Shown: positions 32,913 through 43,650 of the stretch, one piece after another | Layout of the letters: every line of letters starts with the position of its first letter | Numbering within the stretch: the stretch's first letter is position 1 | Origin: Piezodorus guildinii | Taxonomy: Eukaryota > Arthropoda > Insecta > Hemiptera > Pentatomidae | Length of the DNA stretch: 64,000 nt | Direction: 5' to 3' | NCBI GenBank assembly: GCA_023052935.1 | Contig: CM041298.1 | Coordinates: 64,474,217 to 64,538,216 of the forward strand | Program-made: the position numbers and the translations under genes | Notes under the pieces: generated by a model | Seen by the model: only the letters and a program-made list of their open reading frames with translations | Told to the model about the DNA's origin: nothing | The model's database searches: none

Positions 32913-34286
32913 AGCAGTTAATCCCTCTGAGGTCAGATATCTTCTTAAAAAGCTTCCTCTCCGCAAATCTCCTGGATACGATCTCCTTACTCCCCAAATC
33001 TTAAGACAACTTCCACCTAAAGCCATTACATTCCTTACATATCTCTATAACTGTATCCTACGCACTACCTATTTTCCTCTCTTATGGAAACATTCAACTA
33101 TGATCCTTTTTCTAAAACCAGGCAAACCTTCTAACAACACGTCATCTTACAGACCTATCAGCCTACTTCCGATCCTCTCAAAAATTTTCGAAAAGCTCCT
33201 ACTAAAACGAATCCTAGCCAAATTTCAAAATTTTCCTTCACATCAGTTCGGATTTCGTCCTCAACATTCCACGGTTCAGCAAGGACTCCGAGTTGTAGAC
33301 CACATTTCCTCCGCCCTTGAGTGCAAGGAGTATTGTTCGGGTGCCTTTCTGGACATAGCTCAAGCTTTTGACCGGTTTGGCACCCGGGACTGCTCTTTAA
33401 GCTCAAAACCCATTTACCTCAATCCTTATACCTAATCCTCCGATCCTATTTATCCAACCGCTCCTTCCGAGTTCGCTGTGGTTCCGAATTTTCCGAACAA
33501 TATACTGTTGAGGCCGGTGTTCCTCAAGGCAGCGTCTTAGGACCCGTCCTCTACATCCTCTTCACCGCCGATATCCCTACCGACCCCAATACCTTTCTGG
33601 CAACATTTGCTGATGACACAGCCATTTTATCATCCAATTCCGATCCTGAAGCAGCATCGCTAAATCTCCAAAAGCACCTTTCCCTTGTCGAAGACTGGTG
33701 CAATGCTTGGCGCATTAAGGTTAACGAAAGCAAATGCACTCACGTCACATTCACCCTTCGACGCAAATCCTGTCCAACGGTTAATTTCAATTCTATACCT
33801 TCCTCAGACACAGTCCGGTATCTCGGCTTTTTACTAGACAAAAGACTGACGTGGAACCCACATACAAGACTAAAAAGAAAAGAACTCAACCGCAGATTCG
33901 GCCAGTTATACAGACTACTAAACAGAAAATCTCATCTTACAGTTGACAACAAATTACTAATATACAAGACAGTACTGAAACCTATATGGACCTACGGACT
34001 TGAACTGTGGGGGACAGCTAAACATTCTAACATTAAACGCATCCAATCCTTCCAATCCAAAGTCCTCCGAACAATAGTTAATGCTCCTTATTACGTTACC
34101 AACTGTACCCTACACCATGACCTTAATATTCCGTTTGTTTTAGACCTGGTACCATCCAAATTTTCCAAATTTCATCAGAACCTTAGTCATCATCCTAACC
34201 CTCTAGCACAATCCCTATCCAGCACCACCCATCCCTACAATCCTCCTCGAAGATTGAAACGGCAGTGGCCACGAGACCTATTGTAA
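32913..34286 (+). pseudogene. Reverse transcriptase ORF2 (one frameshift)
   Basis: Reverse transcriptase of a jockey-clade LINE, beginning inside the RT at the LPLRKSPGYDLLTPQIL block. Next come LFLKPGKPSNNTSSYRPISL (33106-33165), the HQFGFRPQHST fingers motif, and DIAQAFDR (palm motif A). A one-base loss near 33373 shifts the frame; it continues as AGVPQGSVLGPVLYILF (motif B, about 33510) and FADDTAILS (catalytic box, about 33607). The YLGFLLDKRLTWNPHTRLK block and the thumb with TYGLELWGTAK and VNAPYYVTN follow, with a stop at 34284. The catalytic Asp pair is present. Not a host gene. Confidence 0.9.
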
Positions 34287-34427
34287 ACATTTAAACTGGA
34301 GTTCTGACAATGGTCAGATCCTCCACTCATGTACGGTATGTTTGTGGCTACAGCGCCCTAACTCAGCCTCCACTGGCTCAGACCAGTGATGCGGCTGAGA
34401 TAGAGGTGCTGGGATCTCTTGGATTCC

Positions 34428-34457
34428 GCTTTTTCCTCCACAAGTGGAGGGAAAAGC
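34428..34457 (+). other. Hairpin in LINE 3' UTR
   Basis: A 14-bp near-perfect stem, GCTTTTTCCTCCAC with GTGGAGGGAAAAGC, and a 2-base loop, about 300 bp before the poly(A). A plausible recognition structure; function inferred. Confidence 0.6.
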
Positions 34458-34738
34458 GCTTGCTGGGGTCCCTTTAGCAATTGTATATATTGTAGATAGT
34501 TATGATTGTGTGTAAGATGTTTATTTATTTGCCAACTTTTTATTTATCTCAATAATAGGTTTATGTTTCGATTTGTTTTGTTTTTTATTTATTATTATTA
34601 TTTTATTGTATATATTTGAATTTATGTTATATTTTATGAAATTTGACCATTATTATTATTTTCTGTATATATAGTATGAATGTGGTCTCTTATCAATATT
34701 ATTATTGTTCATTTTGTAACAAATTGTAATATATCTCA

Positions 34739-34780
<42 letters not shown>

Positions 34781-34785
34781 TTATA

Positions 34786-35504
34786 TGTACATTACATATA
34801 AAAGGTCTTATTGACAAGGTAGGTTTTATTCCCATTGATATAGTCTAACCCATTTCAATTGCCGATTTTTCAATATTTCTTCTTCAATGCCAGAAACAAT
34901 TTTAAAATATACGAAAGTCTTTACTAGTGGGGTTAGTTATGTAGACAAAGTTATTATATCATCCTTATGTTAGGCCTATAATATGTTACTCTTGCCCTGT
35001 ATGGTCTAACACACATAGTTGGCGGTTATTCATGATCAACGCCAATTGACTTATTACATTATTCTTAAAATGTGCCTAGCATTTCAACTTTTGTTTATTA
35101 ATTAACAGTATTTTTTTTTTAATTCATGTGCAAATAGTAGGCATGACCAAATAAGGGAAATTTTTAGTTATAGTATAGCCGATTTATCTTTTAAAGCGCA
35201 CAAACATAAAAAGCTAAAACATATTGTTTTTTAAATTAATGTTTGCATTTTTTTATTATTTTCCAAAATATAATTATTTGCCTTATTATTAATATTCTTT
35301 TTTTTTTTTTTGAGGGTTTCTGATTATTTTATTATTTTCTCTCTGGTACTGGACTTAAGTAGATTAATTTAAATCATGATTATTTGTACTCCTATGTAAA
35401 GTGTAAAAAAAAAATTATCCCGGCTTGAAACCTTACTTGTATGTATTGCACAATACTCTGTTTTTGTACATATATTTGTTGATAAACATTTCATTATAGT
35501 TATG
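34786..35504. other. No gene recognised
   Basis: Very AT-rich; nothing recognised. Confidence 0.5.
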
Positions 35505-35620
35505 TGGATTTATATTACACCATTGAAAAGCTAATGATTTAAAAAGAAATATCACCCAAAATATTAACTGTAAAAGTTGATAGAAAGCGAGGTAAAACTC
35601 ATAAACTTAGATGAATGATT
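35505..35620 (-). repeat. Repeat X, short inner fragment
   Basis: TTACACCATTGAAAAGCTAATG ... TGTAAAAGTTGATAGAAAGC, matching the inner TATACCGTTGGAAAGCTAAA ... AAAGTTAATGGAGAGTGATG block. Confidence 0.5.
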
Positions 35621-36639
35621 TATTTACTAATTGTTTATATGTTATTTATTAATGAATCCATTGGATAAATATATGATAGTAACTTTATATTTTATTTTAA
35701 GTAGGGATTATGTGATGGTTGTGATGTGAAGGATAGTACCAGAAGGATATGTCCAAAGTAGTGGACCGATGTTATTGTTATGACATCTTAATAAACTCTC
35801 AAAAATGTTCAACTTGAAAATAATTGTTGTAAAAAAAATAAAGAAAAACTTGACAAATAACTTTGGAAAATAATTACTCAAGCTATAGTTTAATTTAGCT
35901 CATTTACGAAAGTAATTCTTTGATTTTTAATATTTTTATTGATATTTGATATTAATATACGTTTTAATATTTAATATAATTTTTAGTACGAAACATAAAC
36001 ACCCTTTTGGGATTATAAACCGCTGGCATTGTTGAGTGGTTGTTCAACTTTCTTTTCTTTTCTTTTTTTGACGTGTATATTAAAATACTATTGAGCTTTT
36101 AAACCATTATTTATTTTTCTGATTCTCGCCGTTCAGTCTGTAAAAAATGTTCCTAACAAACGACAAAGATGAATATTTTCCTAATATCATTCTGAAGGAA
36201 AGCTTGAAAAAAAAATTTATTTAATCGAAAAATCCCAAAAGAAAAACAGGAATCTCAAAGACTTTTTGTACCTGTAGAAAAAGAAATTGAAAACTGTTTC
36301 AAGGGAAGTAACTCCTTTGGAAAGTAAGAAACAAAATGAATTGTGTAATAGAGTTTGTCCTTTAGGATACCTTGACTCCCTCAAGCATTTTCCGACGTTT
36401 AAAAATCACACTGGAAATATTCCTAAATGTTTGCGTTAGAACTGCTACGTAAAAATCATAACTTTTCTTAAGGCTAACACGTGAAGACAGTGCGTTTTTA
36501 TTTACTTTTTAAACTTTGGTTGTTAAAATCAATTTAACAACTTATAGAGTTCAAAAACTTTAAATAATGATATTTAGCTTCGTTTTAAACAAATGTTTTA
36601 GATTGAATAATTTAACAATATAAAATTGGATCTACATCA
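35621..36639. other. No gene recognised
   Basis: Nothing recognised. Confidence 0.5.
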
Positions 36640-37049
36640 ATCGGCAAATGTATTCGCTTTTCATCACTCTCCATTACATTTTACAACTTTGTGTATAAGG
36701 TAATATTTTCCCTAAAATCTTTAGCTTTCCAACGGTATATTATACATATATATTGCGTTTCTTATCTTGAAACAAACAAAAATTACATTAAAGAATAACT
36801 TTGCTCTTTTCTCTTTCCGTTCATTATCAAATTCAGCTAATTTATTTATTTAGCCATTTTTTTATCAATCCTAACATCATGAAATGGTTAATTTTTTTTT
36901 CTAATTTACATAATTTAAGAATGTTTACAAAAAGAAAATTTAAACTATCGGCATTTAAACCCTGTCAGACTATTTCAATAAGAATGAAACCTAACCCATA
37001 ATAAAGCCCATTAAATTTTACTTCGATATACGGAGTTTGATCAAAATCA

Positions 37050-37056
37050 TTAATTC

Positions 37057-37104
<48 letters not shown>

Positions 37105-37338
37105 TGAGAAATATTACAATTTGTTGCATAATGAACAGTAGTAATAGAGATGTAGTACACATTCATACAATATATACAGCCAATAATGATAAAGTCAATT
37201 TACATAAAATCGGAAATAAATAAATTCAAAAATATACAAAAAAAAAAGCAACAAGAAACAAATCAAAACAACAACCTGTAGTAGAGATAAATACAAGTTG
37301 GGAAATAAATAAAAATCATACAAGCATACTTAACTATT
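37050..37338 (-). mobile_element. Very short LINE 3' UTR insertion
   Basis: A poly(T) of about 44, then the reverse complement of the 3' UTR end of the LINE at 32913 (ATTGAGAAATATTACAATTTG, AATGAACAGTAGTAATAGAG). The target duplication TTAATTCGTTTT flanks it (37048 and 37339). No coding part. Evidence that the 32913 family has been mobile more than once. Confidence 0.85.
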
Positions 37339-37599
37339 TAATTCGTTTTAGATCGTAAAAAAGGCAAAACCCGATGTAAAAAAGGTACAAAATGCATTGT
37401 TTAAAGTGGCTCTTCTGTTTGGCTGATTTTGGTGGGAAAGTTGGTGTGCAATTTCAGGTATAGAAGTTCTTGAAATTTGAAGTATTAATTGTATGCAACT
37501 AATCACTTCCGCGCTAAACTTACTACATGCCCAGACCTTTTTGCGGGACTCAGTTATTTGGACTCAGGGGATCCTAAAACGTATATTTTCGTTTAAAAT

Positions 37600-37740
37600 A
37601 ACCCAGATTATTAAATTGCCGCAGATGAACTCCTTTCCCACACACGGACTCGCCTTAGTAGGATAGTGACTTCTATATGCATTGTAAAATGTCTGTATTT
37701 TGATTTAAATTAAGAAGTTAATTAAATAAAAACAAAAAAA
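37600..37740 (+). mobile_element. SINE-C second copy
   Basis: GATGAACTCCTTTCCCACAC, GACTCGCCTTAGTAGGATAG, ATTGTAAAATGTCTGTATTT and A-rich tail, colinear with 28757-28890. Confidence 0.7.
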
Positions 37741-38089
37741 AAACAACTGGAATTTGAAAATGTTAACAATCACAATTTCCCACACTTTCCCTAACTATAT
37801 ATTTTCAATATAGGTAAGTGAAAGTAAAAAAAATAAAACATAAATAAATACGCGATACGGGTATTTTTGTATATGAGAAGTTGCTTCTCCTCAAACACAA
37901 GAACACACTATCTTACCGCCACTATATTATTATTCAATCATTCCTGTTCGATAGTTTTTTTTCTATGTTCTACAGGGCTCAGAAAGTTCTTTTATACGAC
38001 CAGTCAAGGAAGGAGTACAAAGATTGTGTACTTGTGTACCTTGGTTGAAATAAAAAACAGGATAAATAATTATTCTGCCAATTATTTAT

Positions 38090-38168
38090 TTATTCGCCAA
38101 GCCGGGATTCGAACCCGCGTCCCGCAGTACAGTGAAATAGTGCTCTATCTACTTAGACCACTTCGCTT
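38090..38168 (-). other. tRNA-like sequence (SINE head or tRNA pseudogene)
   Basis: The minus strand has GTGGTCTAAGTAGATAGAGC (A-box region) and GCGGGTTCGAATCCCG (a clean B box and T-arm). The acceptor ends do not pair over 7 bp (AAGCG... against ...GGCG), so a functional tRNA is unlikely. A SINE head or a degenerate tRNA copy is more probable; the rest of the SINE is not recognised. Confidence 0.55.
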
Positions 38169-38326
38169 TAATGATAAAGTCTTTTTAATCCTGATAAAAA
38201 AAAATAAAGAAAAGTTTTTATAGAAATTTTACATCAATGAGTTTAGTTTAGTGTGTCTTAAGAATTTATATTTTGGGTAAAATGGATTAATTATCTTCCA
38301 GTTCACTTAATATTTTATTAATTAAC

Positions 38327-38506
38327 CTGGTATATTAATTAAGGTTTGTATTAAAGAGCTGAATTCACCCCTGAAATCTTCTTGGAAAGCTAAAACATCG
38401 CTGCCCGAAAGAGCTTTTGTAAAATACGACAATAGAGTTCTGGCAGAGGCCAGCTTTTCCACTCGGCTTAGAGTTTGTGGGTCTACAACCAACACTCCAC
38501 AGTACA
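38327..38506 (-). CDS. Candidate internal exon of an unidentified host gene
   Basis: A 180-nt open block on the minus strand. On its 5' side is a textbook acceptor: a TACTAAT branch-point word, a short pyrimidine stretch and CAG at 38507-38509. On its 3' side is CAG|GTTAAT as a possible donor (38326). It enters a codon after its first base and leaves one likewise, so the exon is symmetric (phase 1-1, 60 codons). The translation is protein-like and not element-like: CGVLVVDPQTLSRVEKLAS, ARTLLSYFTKALSGSDVLAF, QEDFRGEFSSLIQTLINIP. It looks like helical-repeat (HEAT/ARM-like) sequence. I could not name the protein. The stop just past the donor is explained if the intron starts there. The donor is weaker than consensus. 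Confidence 0.5.
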
Positions 38507-38569
38507 CTGGGATGGATTAGTAAAAATGCATGAGAAATCTCGAAATAACTCATAAGAACAATGAAAAAC

Positions 38570-39364
38570 ATAAAATCCTCTTCCCTTGTTTATTACAGCT
38601 AAATACACCTATAGGATAAAACCAAAATATCTTTTTTATAGCGAAATGAAAAAAAAAAAAAAAAAGTGCATTATATATGAGCTATTATTCATAAAAAGTG
38701 GTATAAGTCACTTTTAAGTAATGTGAAGAAATTTAATGGTGTTAACGGTTTAAATATTGTAGTATACGCTCATTTTTTTTTTTCTAATTTCTTTTTTTCT
38801 TCAGGAAATGGTATTTAACCCATTCCAGGCAACGTTTTTTTTTCGAACACGGTTTCCAGGAGCTAATTTTTTTCTCTTTGTATTGTTCATTTTTAATTTT
38901 TAAAAAACATGTTTTATCACCCAATTCGTGAGTGAATTCACATAAAAAGATCAGTGCAGCCTCGGAAAATGTTTAATGCGAGGAGCAGATTGAATACCAT
39001 GTGTGCAATGTAAGGTAGAATGATAATGCATCATTGAAAAATGGATAAGCATTTATTTCAAAAATAGTTAGTTAATATAAAATCGTTATTTTGATTTCGG
39101 TAATAAAGAACAAAATATAATGCAAAGACAATTTTTAGAAGGTAGTAAAAAGTTACAAAACAAAACAATAAATAAGTTGAATAATGAAAAAATAACATAA
39201 AAGAGAAATAAATTTTTATAAAAATGTCTGAAGATAATACAGTAATGTAACTCAGTAATAAAAAAAATAAAAAATTGTAAATACATTTTTAGGATATAAT
39301 ATAATAGTAGATTGATGGTAAAGTAATTAATTATACATTAATTGGTTGATGGTAGCCTTTGAAA
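38570..39364. other. No gene recognised
   Basis: AT-rich; nothing recognised. Confidence 0.5.
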
Positions 39365-40352
39365 CATTCTCCCAGTGACCCATAACTCGACACACAAATT
39401 CAAACTGCATAATCTATGCAATATTTACACAGCCGAACTACACGAAATGGCCTCAGCTCTACAGTTCTGTATGAAAATAAATCAAGACCAAATCGTAATA
39501 CTAACCGATTCCCTAAGCACAATTAAAGGTTTGCAGAACTTGTATCCAAATCATCCCATACTAGTTCGCACTCACTCTCATATAGCTGCGTTGCGAAACC
39601 TGGGCAAGTCGGTAAGCTTCGTGTGGGTGCCAAGCCACGTGGGAATTACCGGTAAAGAGCTTGCGGACCGGGCAGCGAAGCAGGCGCTCACACTACCAGG
39701 GAGAGGAACAGCCATCTTGACCCCGTCTGAACTCAGTGAACCGCTCAGAAAGCAAGATGACCGATGGCAGAAAATGTGGGACGATAGCCAGGTAAGCAAA
39801 CTGAAGCATATAAAACAAACAGTGAAACCCTGGTCTACATCTAGCCGTAGCAGCCGGAGGGAGGAGGTCGCGTTGACCCGACTGAGGATAGGACACTCAC
39901 GGCTGACGCACTCTTATCTTTTTGCTAGGCAGCCGGTGCCCCGATGCCAGCACTGTGATGGAACCCTTACCATTCGGCATATTTTTCAAGAATGCCCTTA
40001 TTATTCATTACATCTGAATAAAATTTGACTAAGCCCGAATATTTCAGCAGTGCTGGGTGATAGAGAGAAAACCATTGAATTAGTTTTTGATTTTCTTAAG
40101 GAGCAGTCATTATTATCGAAATTATAAAGACCATTCCTAGTCAGTCAGCATTACTAGTATTAGCTTTTTAAACTATTGTTTACATAAAAATATTTTTCCT
40201 TTCTTTATTTTTTTATTTATCTTTTTTGTTATTATTTTTTTTCTATCTTTCTTCTATTACCTAATTGTTCTTTCTTATAAAGGTTGAATATGCATATAGT
40301 GTCTAGGCGTTGATGACCTTAGGGTTTTACGCCTTAAAACCAAAACAAACAA
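39365..40352 (+). mobile_element. I-clade LINE, RNase H end and 3' UTR
   Basis: A 5'-truncated I-type LINE containing most of the RNase H domain, the C-terminal cysteine region and a 3' UTR of about 320 bp. It ends CTTAAAACCAAAACAAACAA rather than in a pure poly(A), as is common in I-type elements. No clear target duplication found. Confidence 0.8.
39375..40028 (+). pseudogene. RNase H domain and C-terminal region of LINE ORF2
   Basis: 217 codons in one frame. The TAELHEMAS block supplies the catalytic Glu, ILTDSLSTIKG the second Asp, and FVWVPSHVGITGKELADRAA the last Asp region; the first Asp (TDGS-type) lies upstream and is lost. The C-terminal RLRIGHSRLTHSYL and CQHCDGTLTIRHIFQECPYY blocks form the usual zinc-like tail. 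RNase H would remove the RNA strand after reverse transcription. It is broken by truncation, and the end of the frame is a stop just after HLNKI. Confidence 0.9.
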
Positions 40353-41300
40353 ACAATGCCAAATTTTGTTTTCCTGTACTTAACAGATTTCATTAGTTCC
40401 AGAAATGTCTTATTTCGACGACTAGTTTACTCAGAATAACTGATAATTGCACATTACTGTAATTGCACAAACTATGTGAAATCTGTCTCGAATGGGTTAA
40501 ATTTAGATTTAATAATTTTTATACTGTACTATGAGCAGGTGAAAAACCTAAATGTTAGTGACAGTCTTATGATTTCAATAAGGCCTTTGCGGTCTGAAAT
40601 TTATTTCTTTGTGGTCCTCAGAAATAAATCTTGACCTTCCCACTCCATCTAGAATATGTTGATAAACCATACAATGATTCACACCCCAGTCTGTGTAGCT
40701 ATTAAAGCTAAAAAAAGGAAGTTAAAAAAACAAGAAATTTCAAATACCATATATTGTATGATCTGGTAGCTATTTTCATGAATACACGATATCAAAACCA
40801 TTTATATATCTTTTGGTACATTTTTTAAATGTGCTGGTTCATGCTTAATAAATCATTTGAATAGATTTTAACCTTCTCTTTTATCTCATCCCTGCAATAA
40901 TGCTCTAATTCAATGAAAATTTCTAAATTTTTATTATATTTTTTTCTCTTCGTATTTTCGTTCACACTTGTCAGAAGCTATCTGCCATTTATTTTTCATA
41001 CCCTCTGGTTTTATATTATTACAAAATACAATACAAATATGATATGTACAAATGTCACAGATATTTGTCCTTCTATTACCCGAAGGTATTCTAAGGAAGA
41101 TTTATATTTGCGCTGCATGCACTATTAACATTTCAAGGGCTTCTATGCCCTTATGTGTCAATTACAAAATGGGAGGGACCATTCTTCAGCAATCTGGCAA
41201 TAAGCAAATGTACTATATAAAAAGTAAGCAGTAGACATAGGCATTGGGAAGGAAAGTACCCAGCAGCACTCCTTCCTGTATCTAATTTAGCAGAGGAGGT
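40353..41300. other. No gene recognised
   Basis: Nothing supported. A stretch near 40930-40990 has distant similarity to the foldback terminus (CTCTTCGTATTTTCGTTC against CTCTTCATATTTTCATTC) but is too short to call. Confidence 0.4.
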
Positions 41301-42115
41301 TGTTACGTCGGAAAAAAAAATTATGAGTTGAGTTAAAGTAAAATTTAGTTTATATTGGATTGCTCGAAGAGGGTTATTTTAAAAAAAAAATAAATATATG
41401 TTAAATGTAAATAGGTAATTAACATTTTCGTGTTATCTTTAAGTTTAGGTTAAGTATTACTGAAGCGTAAATAGAAGTCCTTATTATATACTCTGTTGAG
41501 GAATAAGGGGAGTCTGGAAGTGAGATAGAGAATGCTGTGAGCTACAGGAGAGGGTGTGTAAAAAAGAAACGTTGTGGCATAGCAGCTATTACCGAGAGGT
41601 TTAGATCAGAGTGGGATAATTAGTGAGACCAGGGACAAGTCCAGGCGGACGAACTCAGCCGGACTTTTGGACAAGGAAGGAAGAAAGCCAGGGTTGGTTC
41701 TCGAGGAGAAATTTGAAACTGAAAAACTGCCTTCCTCCTAACCCCAAATCTAACACTAATCTCGAACCTAGGTGAATATCTTTTTGCAAATAACTTTTGG
41801 TTTGTGTTTGTTGAGTGATAAACTAAAGAAAGTAGTATTTTCTGAGAATTGAAAAAAAAAAGAAAAAAGAAAATTAGGATAAGTTGTAAATATCTTTTGT
41901 TGCTGAGTAATTTATTTATTTTTCTTTTTTATAATTAGAAATAAAGTTATGTTTTGTTGTTTTTTGTATAATCAATTTAACCATGTTTTTTTTAATTTGA
42001 TCTTGAGCGTATAACTTTTTTTTTTTATTTGTTTATTAAATATATTAATATATTAGGTTGCGCTATTTACCGTATTTTTTTCATTTAATTATTAAGACAT
42101 TGCGTGGGGCTCGAA
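41301..42115 (+). mobile_element. Possible solo LTR plus primer-binding-site-like word
   Basis: A block of about 800 bp starting TGTTACGTCGG and ending TTAAGACA (42092-42099), followed after five bases by TGGGGCTCG, which resembles the primer-binding site of some LTR retrotransposons (tRNA 3'-end complement). No internal gag/pol and no second LTR in the window. Only the terminal TG...CA and the PBS-like word support it. Confidence 0.25.
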
Positions 42116-42189
42116 TTAAATTTATTGTGGAACCCGCCCGTCTCTACTAAGAATCTGGGGCATAGCTACGGTAAGGAAAACTATTTTTA

Positions 42190-42190
42190 A

Positions 42191-42222
<32 letters not shown>

Positions 42223-43195
42223 AACTGTAACGAGGTCTCTCATTCAGCTTCTCTTCAGCCTTCTCCTCACAAGAATTTCAGCTATTGATTAAACTGTCGT
42301 GTCCTTGCAGTTCACTATGAGAGTGCTGAATTCTTGGTCAACTGTTGGTTATTGTTGGTCCGTATATAGGGTTTTGTTGTTTAAATACCAAGGTGCTGTC
42401 TAGGGTTTGTCGGTTTTCGTAAATTATGAAATACGAAAACCGGTTTTTTTAAGTATAAATTGTCGGTTTTCAATGTATGAATAACACTTTTAAAAAAATT
42501 GAAAATTACAAATGTACCAGATTGATGAAAACACTGTTGCAAGCGGTTTGGCTCTTGGAAACATATCGGTCGGATATGATTTCAAGAAACGGCGTGTTTT
42601 GTCTTTTGATGAATTAATTTAGATTTTATATCAGTTTGTCCTCTGGCTTCTTTATGTACAGTTTATAAATTCAGTGATCAGTTCCATCGATCGATATTTA
42701 TATATAGATGATATTATACAAAATGTAAGTAGGTAACTTATTTTAATATTAATTACCTATATTCGAATAAATATTTTCTTAATGAAAATTCGAAACCGGT
42801 CAAAACCGGTTTTCTGAGAAAATTACTATTCGAAAACCGGTTTTCTAAAATGTCGGTTTTTGTATAAACCCTAGTGCTATCATCATGGGTTTTAAAATTT
42901 TTGATTGAAATGATTGCAGTTTTTGTATGTGAGTCGTTTTTGCTTAGTTATAAATCTATGAAGATTAAGTCCATGTCGGCTTAAGTAGGTATGTCTATCT
43001 ATTCTGTTTGTCTAATTTTTAGTTCTGATGATTTAAAAAGAATGGCAGTTAGAACTTTCAGTCACTGATTGTAGGTCTTTCTTTTCATCTTGCTATGTAA
43101 GCCGTAAGGCATCCTTCTATCGAGTTTTAGTCCAAGGTAAATTACAGAGTTGGTCTGGTGGTCGCCTACTAAAATAGGTGAGAAATTGTTTTGTC
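42190..43195 (-). mobile_element. Jockey-clade LINE 3' end, interrupted by a MITE
   Basis: Minus strand with a poly(A)-equivalent T run at 42190-42215. Translation of the outer parts gives FSPILVGDHQTNSVIYLGLK then LDRRMPYGLHSKMKRK (43090-43190), MQKLQSFQSKILKPMMIAPW (about 42900) and, beyond the MITE, a YLNNKTLYTDQQ continuation (about 42350). These are typical jockey/X-type RT C-terminal blocks. Stops and frame changes are frequent. Confidence 0.7.
42401..42873. mobile_element. hAT-like MITE inside the LINE
   Basis: 473 bp with inverted ends starting TAGGGTTT (42401) and ending AAACCCTA (42873), flanked by GTGCTGTC (42393-42400) and GTGCTATC (42874-42881), an 8-bp target duplication with one mismatch. 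An 8-bp TSD is the hAT hallmark. The body is rich in AAAACCGGTTTT-type words in both orientations. No transposase. Confidence 0.75.
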
Positions 43196-43196
43196 G

Positions 43197-43216
43197 GTTA
43201 GGTTAGGTTAGGTTAT
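43197..43216 (+). repeat. (TTAGG)n short run
   Basis: Four tandem GGTTA units, matching the ancestral insect/arthropod telomere unit. At about 20 bp it is an interstitial trace, not a telomere. Confidence 0.7.
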
Positions 43217-43628
43217 ATATTTTACGGACACTTAACAGCCAAGATTATATGTGCCCTGTTATAACATTTGTTTTGATCACAGTGGAGGTTATATTGTGTT
43301 TTGATCATTGCATGTTGTTACATATGTTAGTGTGAGGGTGTGTTACAAAATTTATTAGGGTCAGAGGCATGTTGTTACAATATATTTAGTGACACAGGCT
43401 TCTTACATGTTATTATTAGAGGTTCAGTGTCTCATCCGGTAACCTGGCGTGAACTCTTGGAGCTCCATGTCCAGTTCTTAGTCCACTTCTTCAAATCTTG
43501 ATTTTCTGAAAGCAGTTTTCCAGAAGAGGGTGTCCTGTTTTATTCCTGTGCTGGGTGCTTAGCTTCAAATTTGGTGTATTTGTCCCCTATGAATGGTTAA
43601 AATGGTTATCTATTGTATATCTCTATTA
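43217..43628. other. No gene recognised
   Basis: Nothing recognised. Confidence 0.5.
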
Positions 43629-43650
43629 TTTTTTTTTTTTTTTTTGTAGC

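Larger units (their letters stand above)
32913..34772 (+). mobile_element. Young jockey-clade LINE, 5' truncated, with TSD
   Basis: The best-preserved LINE here: 1.86 kb flanked by the 13-bp duplication AATATAATTTATA (32900-32912 and 34773-34785), with a poly(A) of about 33 at 34740-34772. It holds most of the RT ORF and a complete 3' UTR of about 450 bp. A strong hairpin (GCTTTTTCCTCCAC/GTGGAGGGAAAAGC) at 34428-34457 may be an RT-recognition structure. A second, very short copy of the same 3' end is at 37060. Only one obvious frameshift separates the RT halves, so the insertion looks recent. Confidence 0.9.
36640..37830 (+). repeat. Repeat X with two nested insertions
   Basis: X sequence from the inner CGCTTTTCATCACTCTCCATT block to the end CAATATAGGTAAGTGAAAGT. 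The GCGCGC end is missing. It is interrupted by a LINE tail (37050-37338) and by SINE-C (about 37590-37745). Confidence 0.75.

Noticed and set aside
38090..38168. Functional tRNA gene
   Set aside because: The B box is good, but the acceptor stem does not pair and no clean anticodon arm could be drawn; SINE head or pseudogene preferred.
37867..38223. 118-codon plus frame
   Set aside because: Its later part reads through a tRNA-like sequence and there is no conserved motif.
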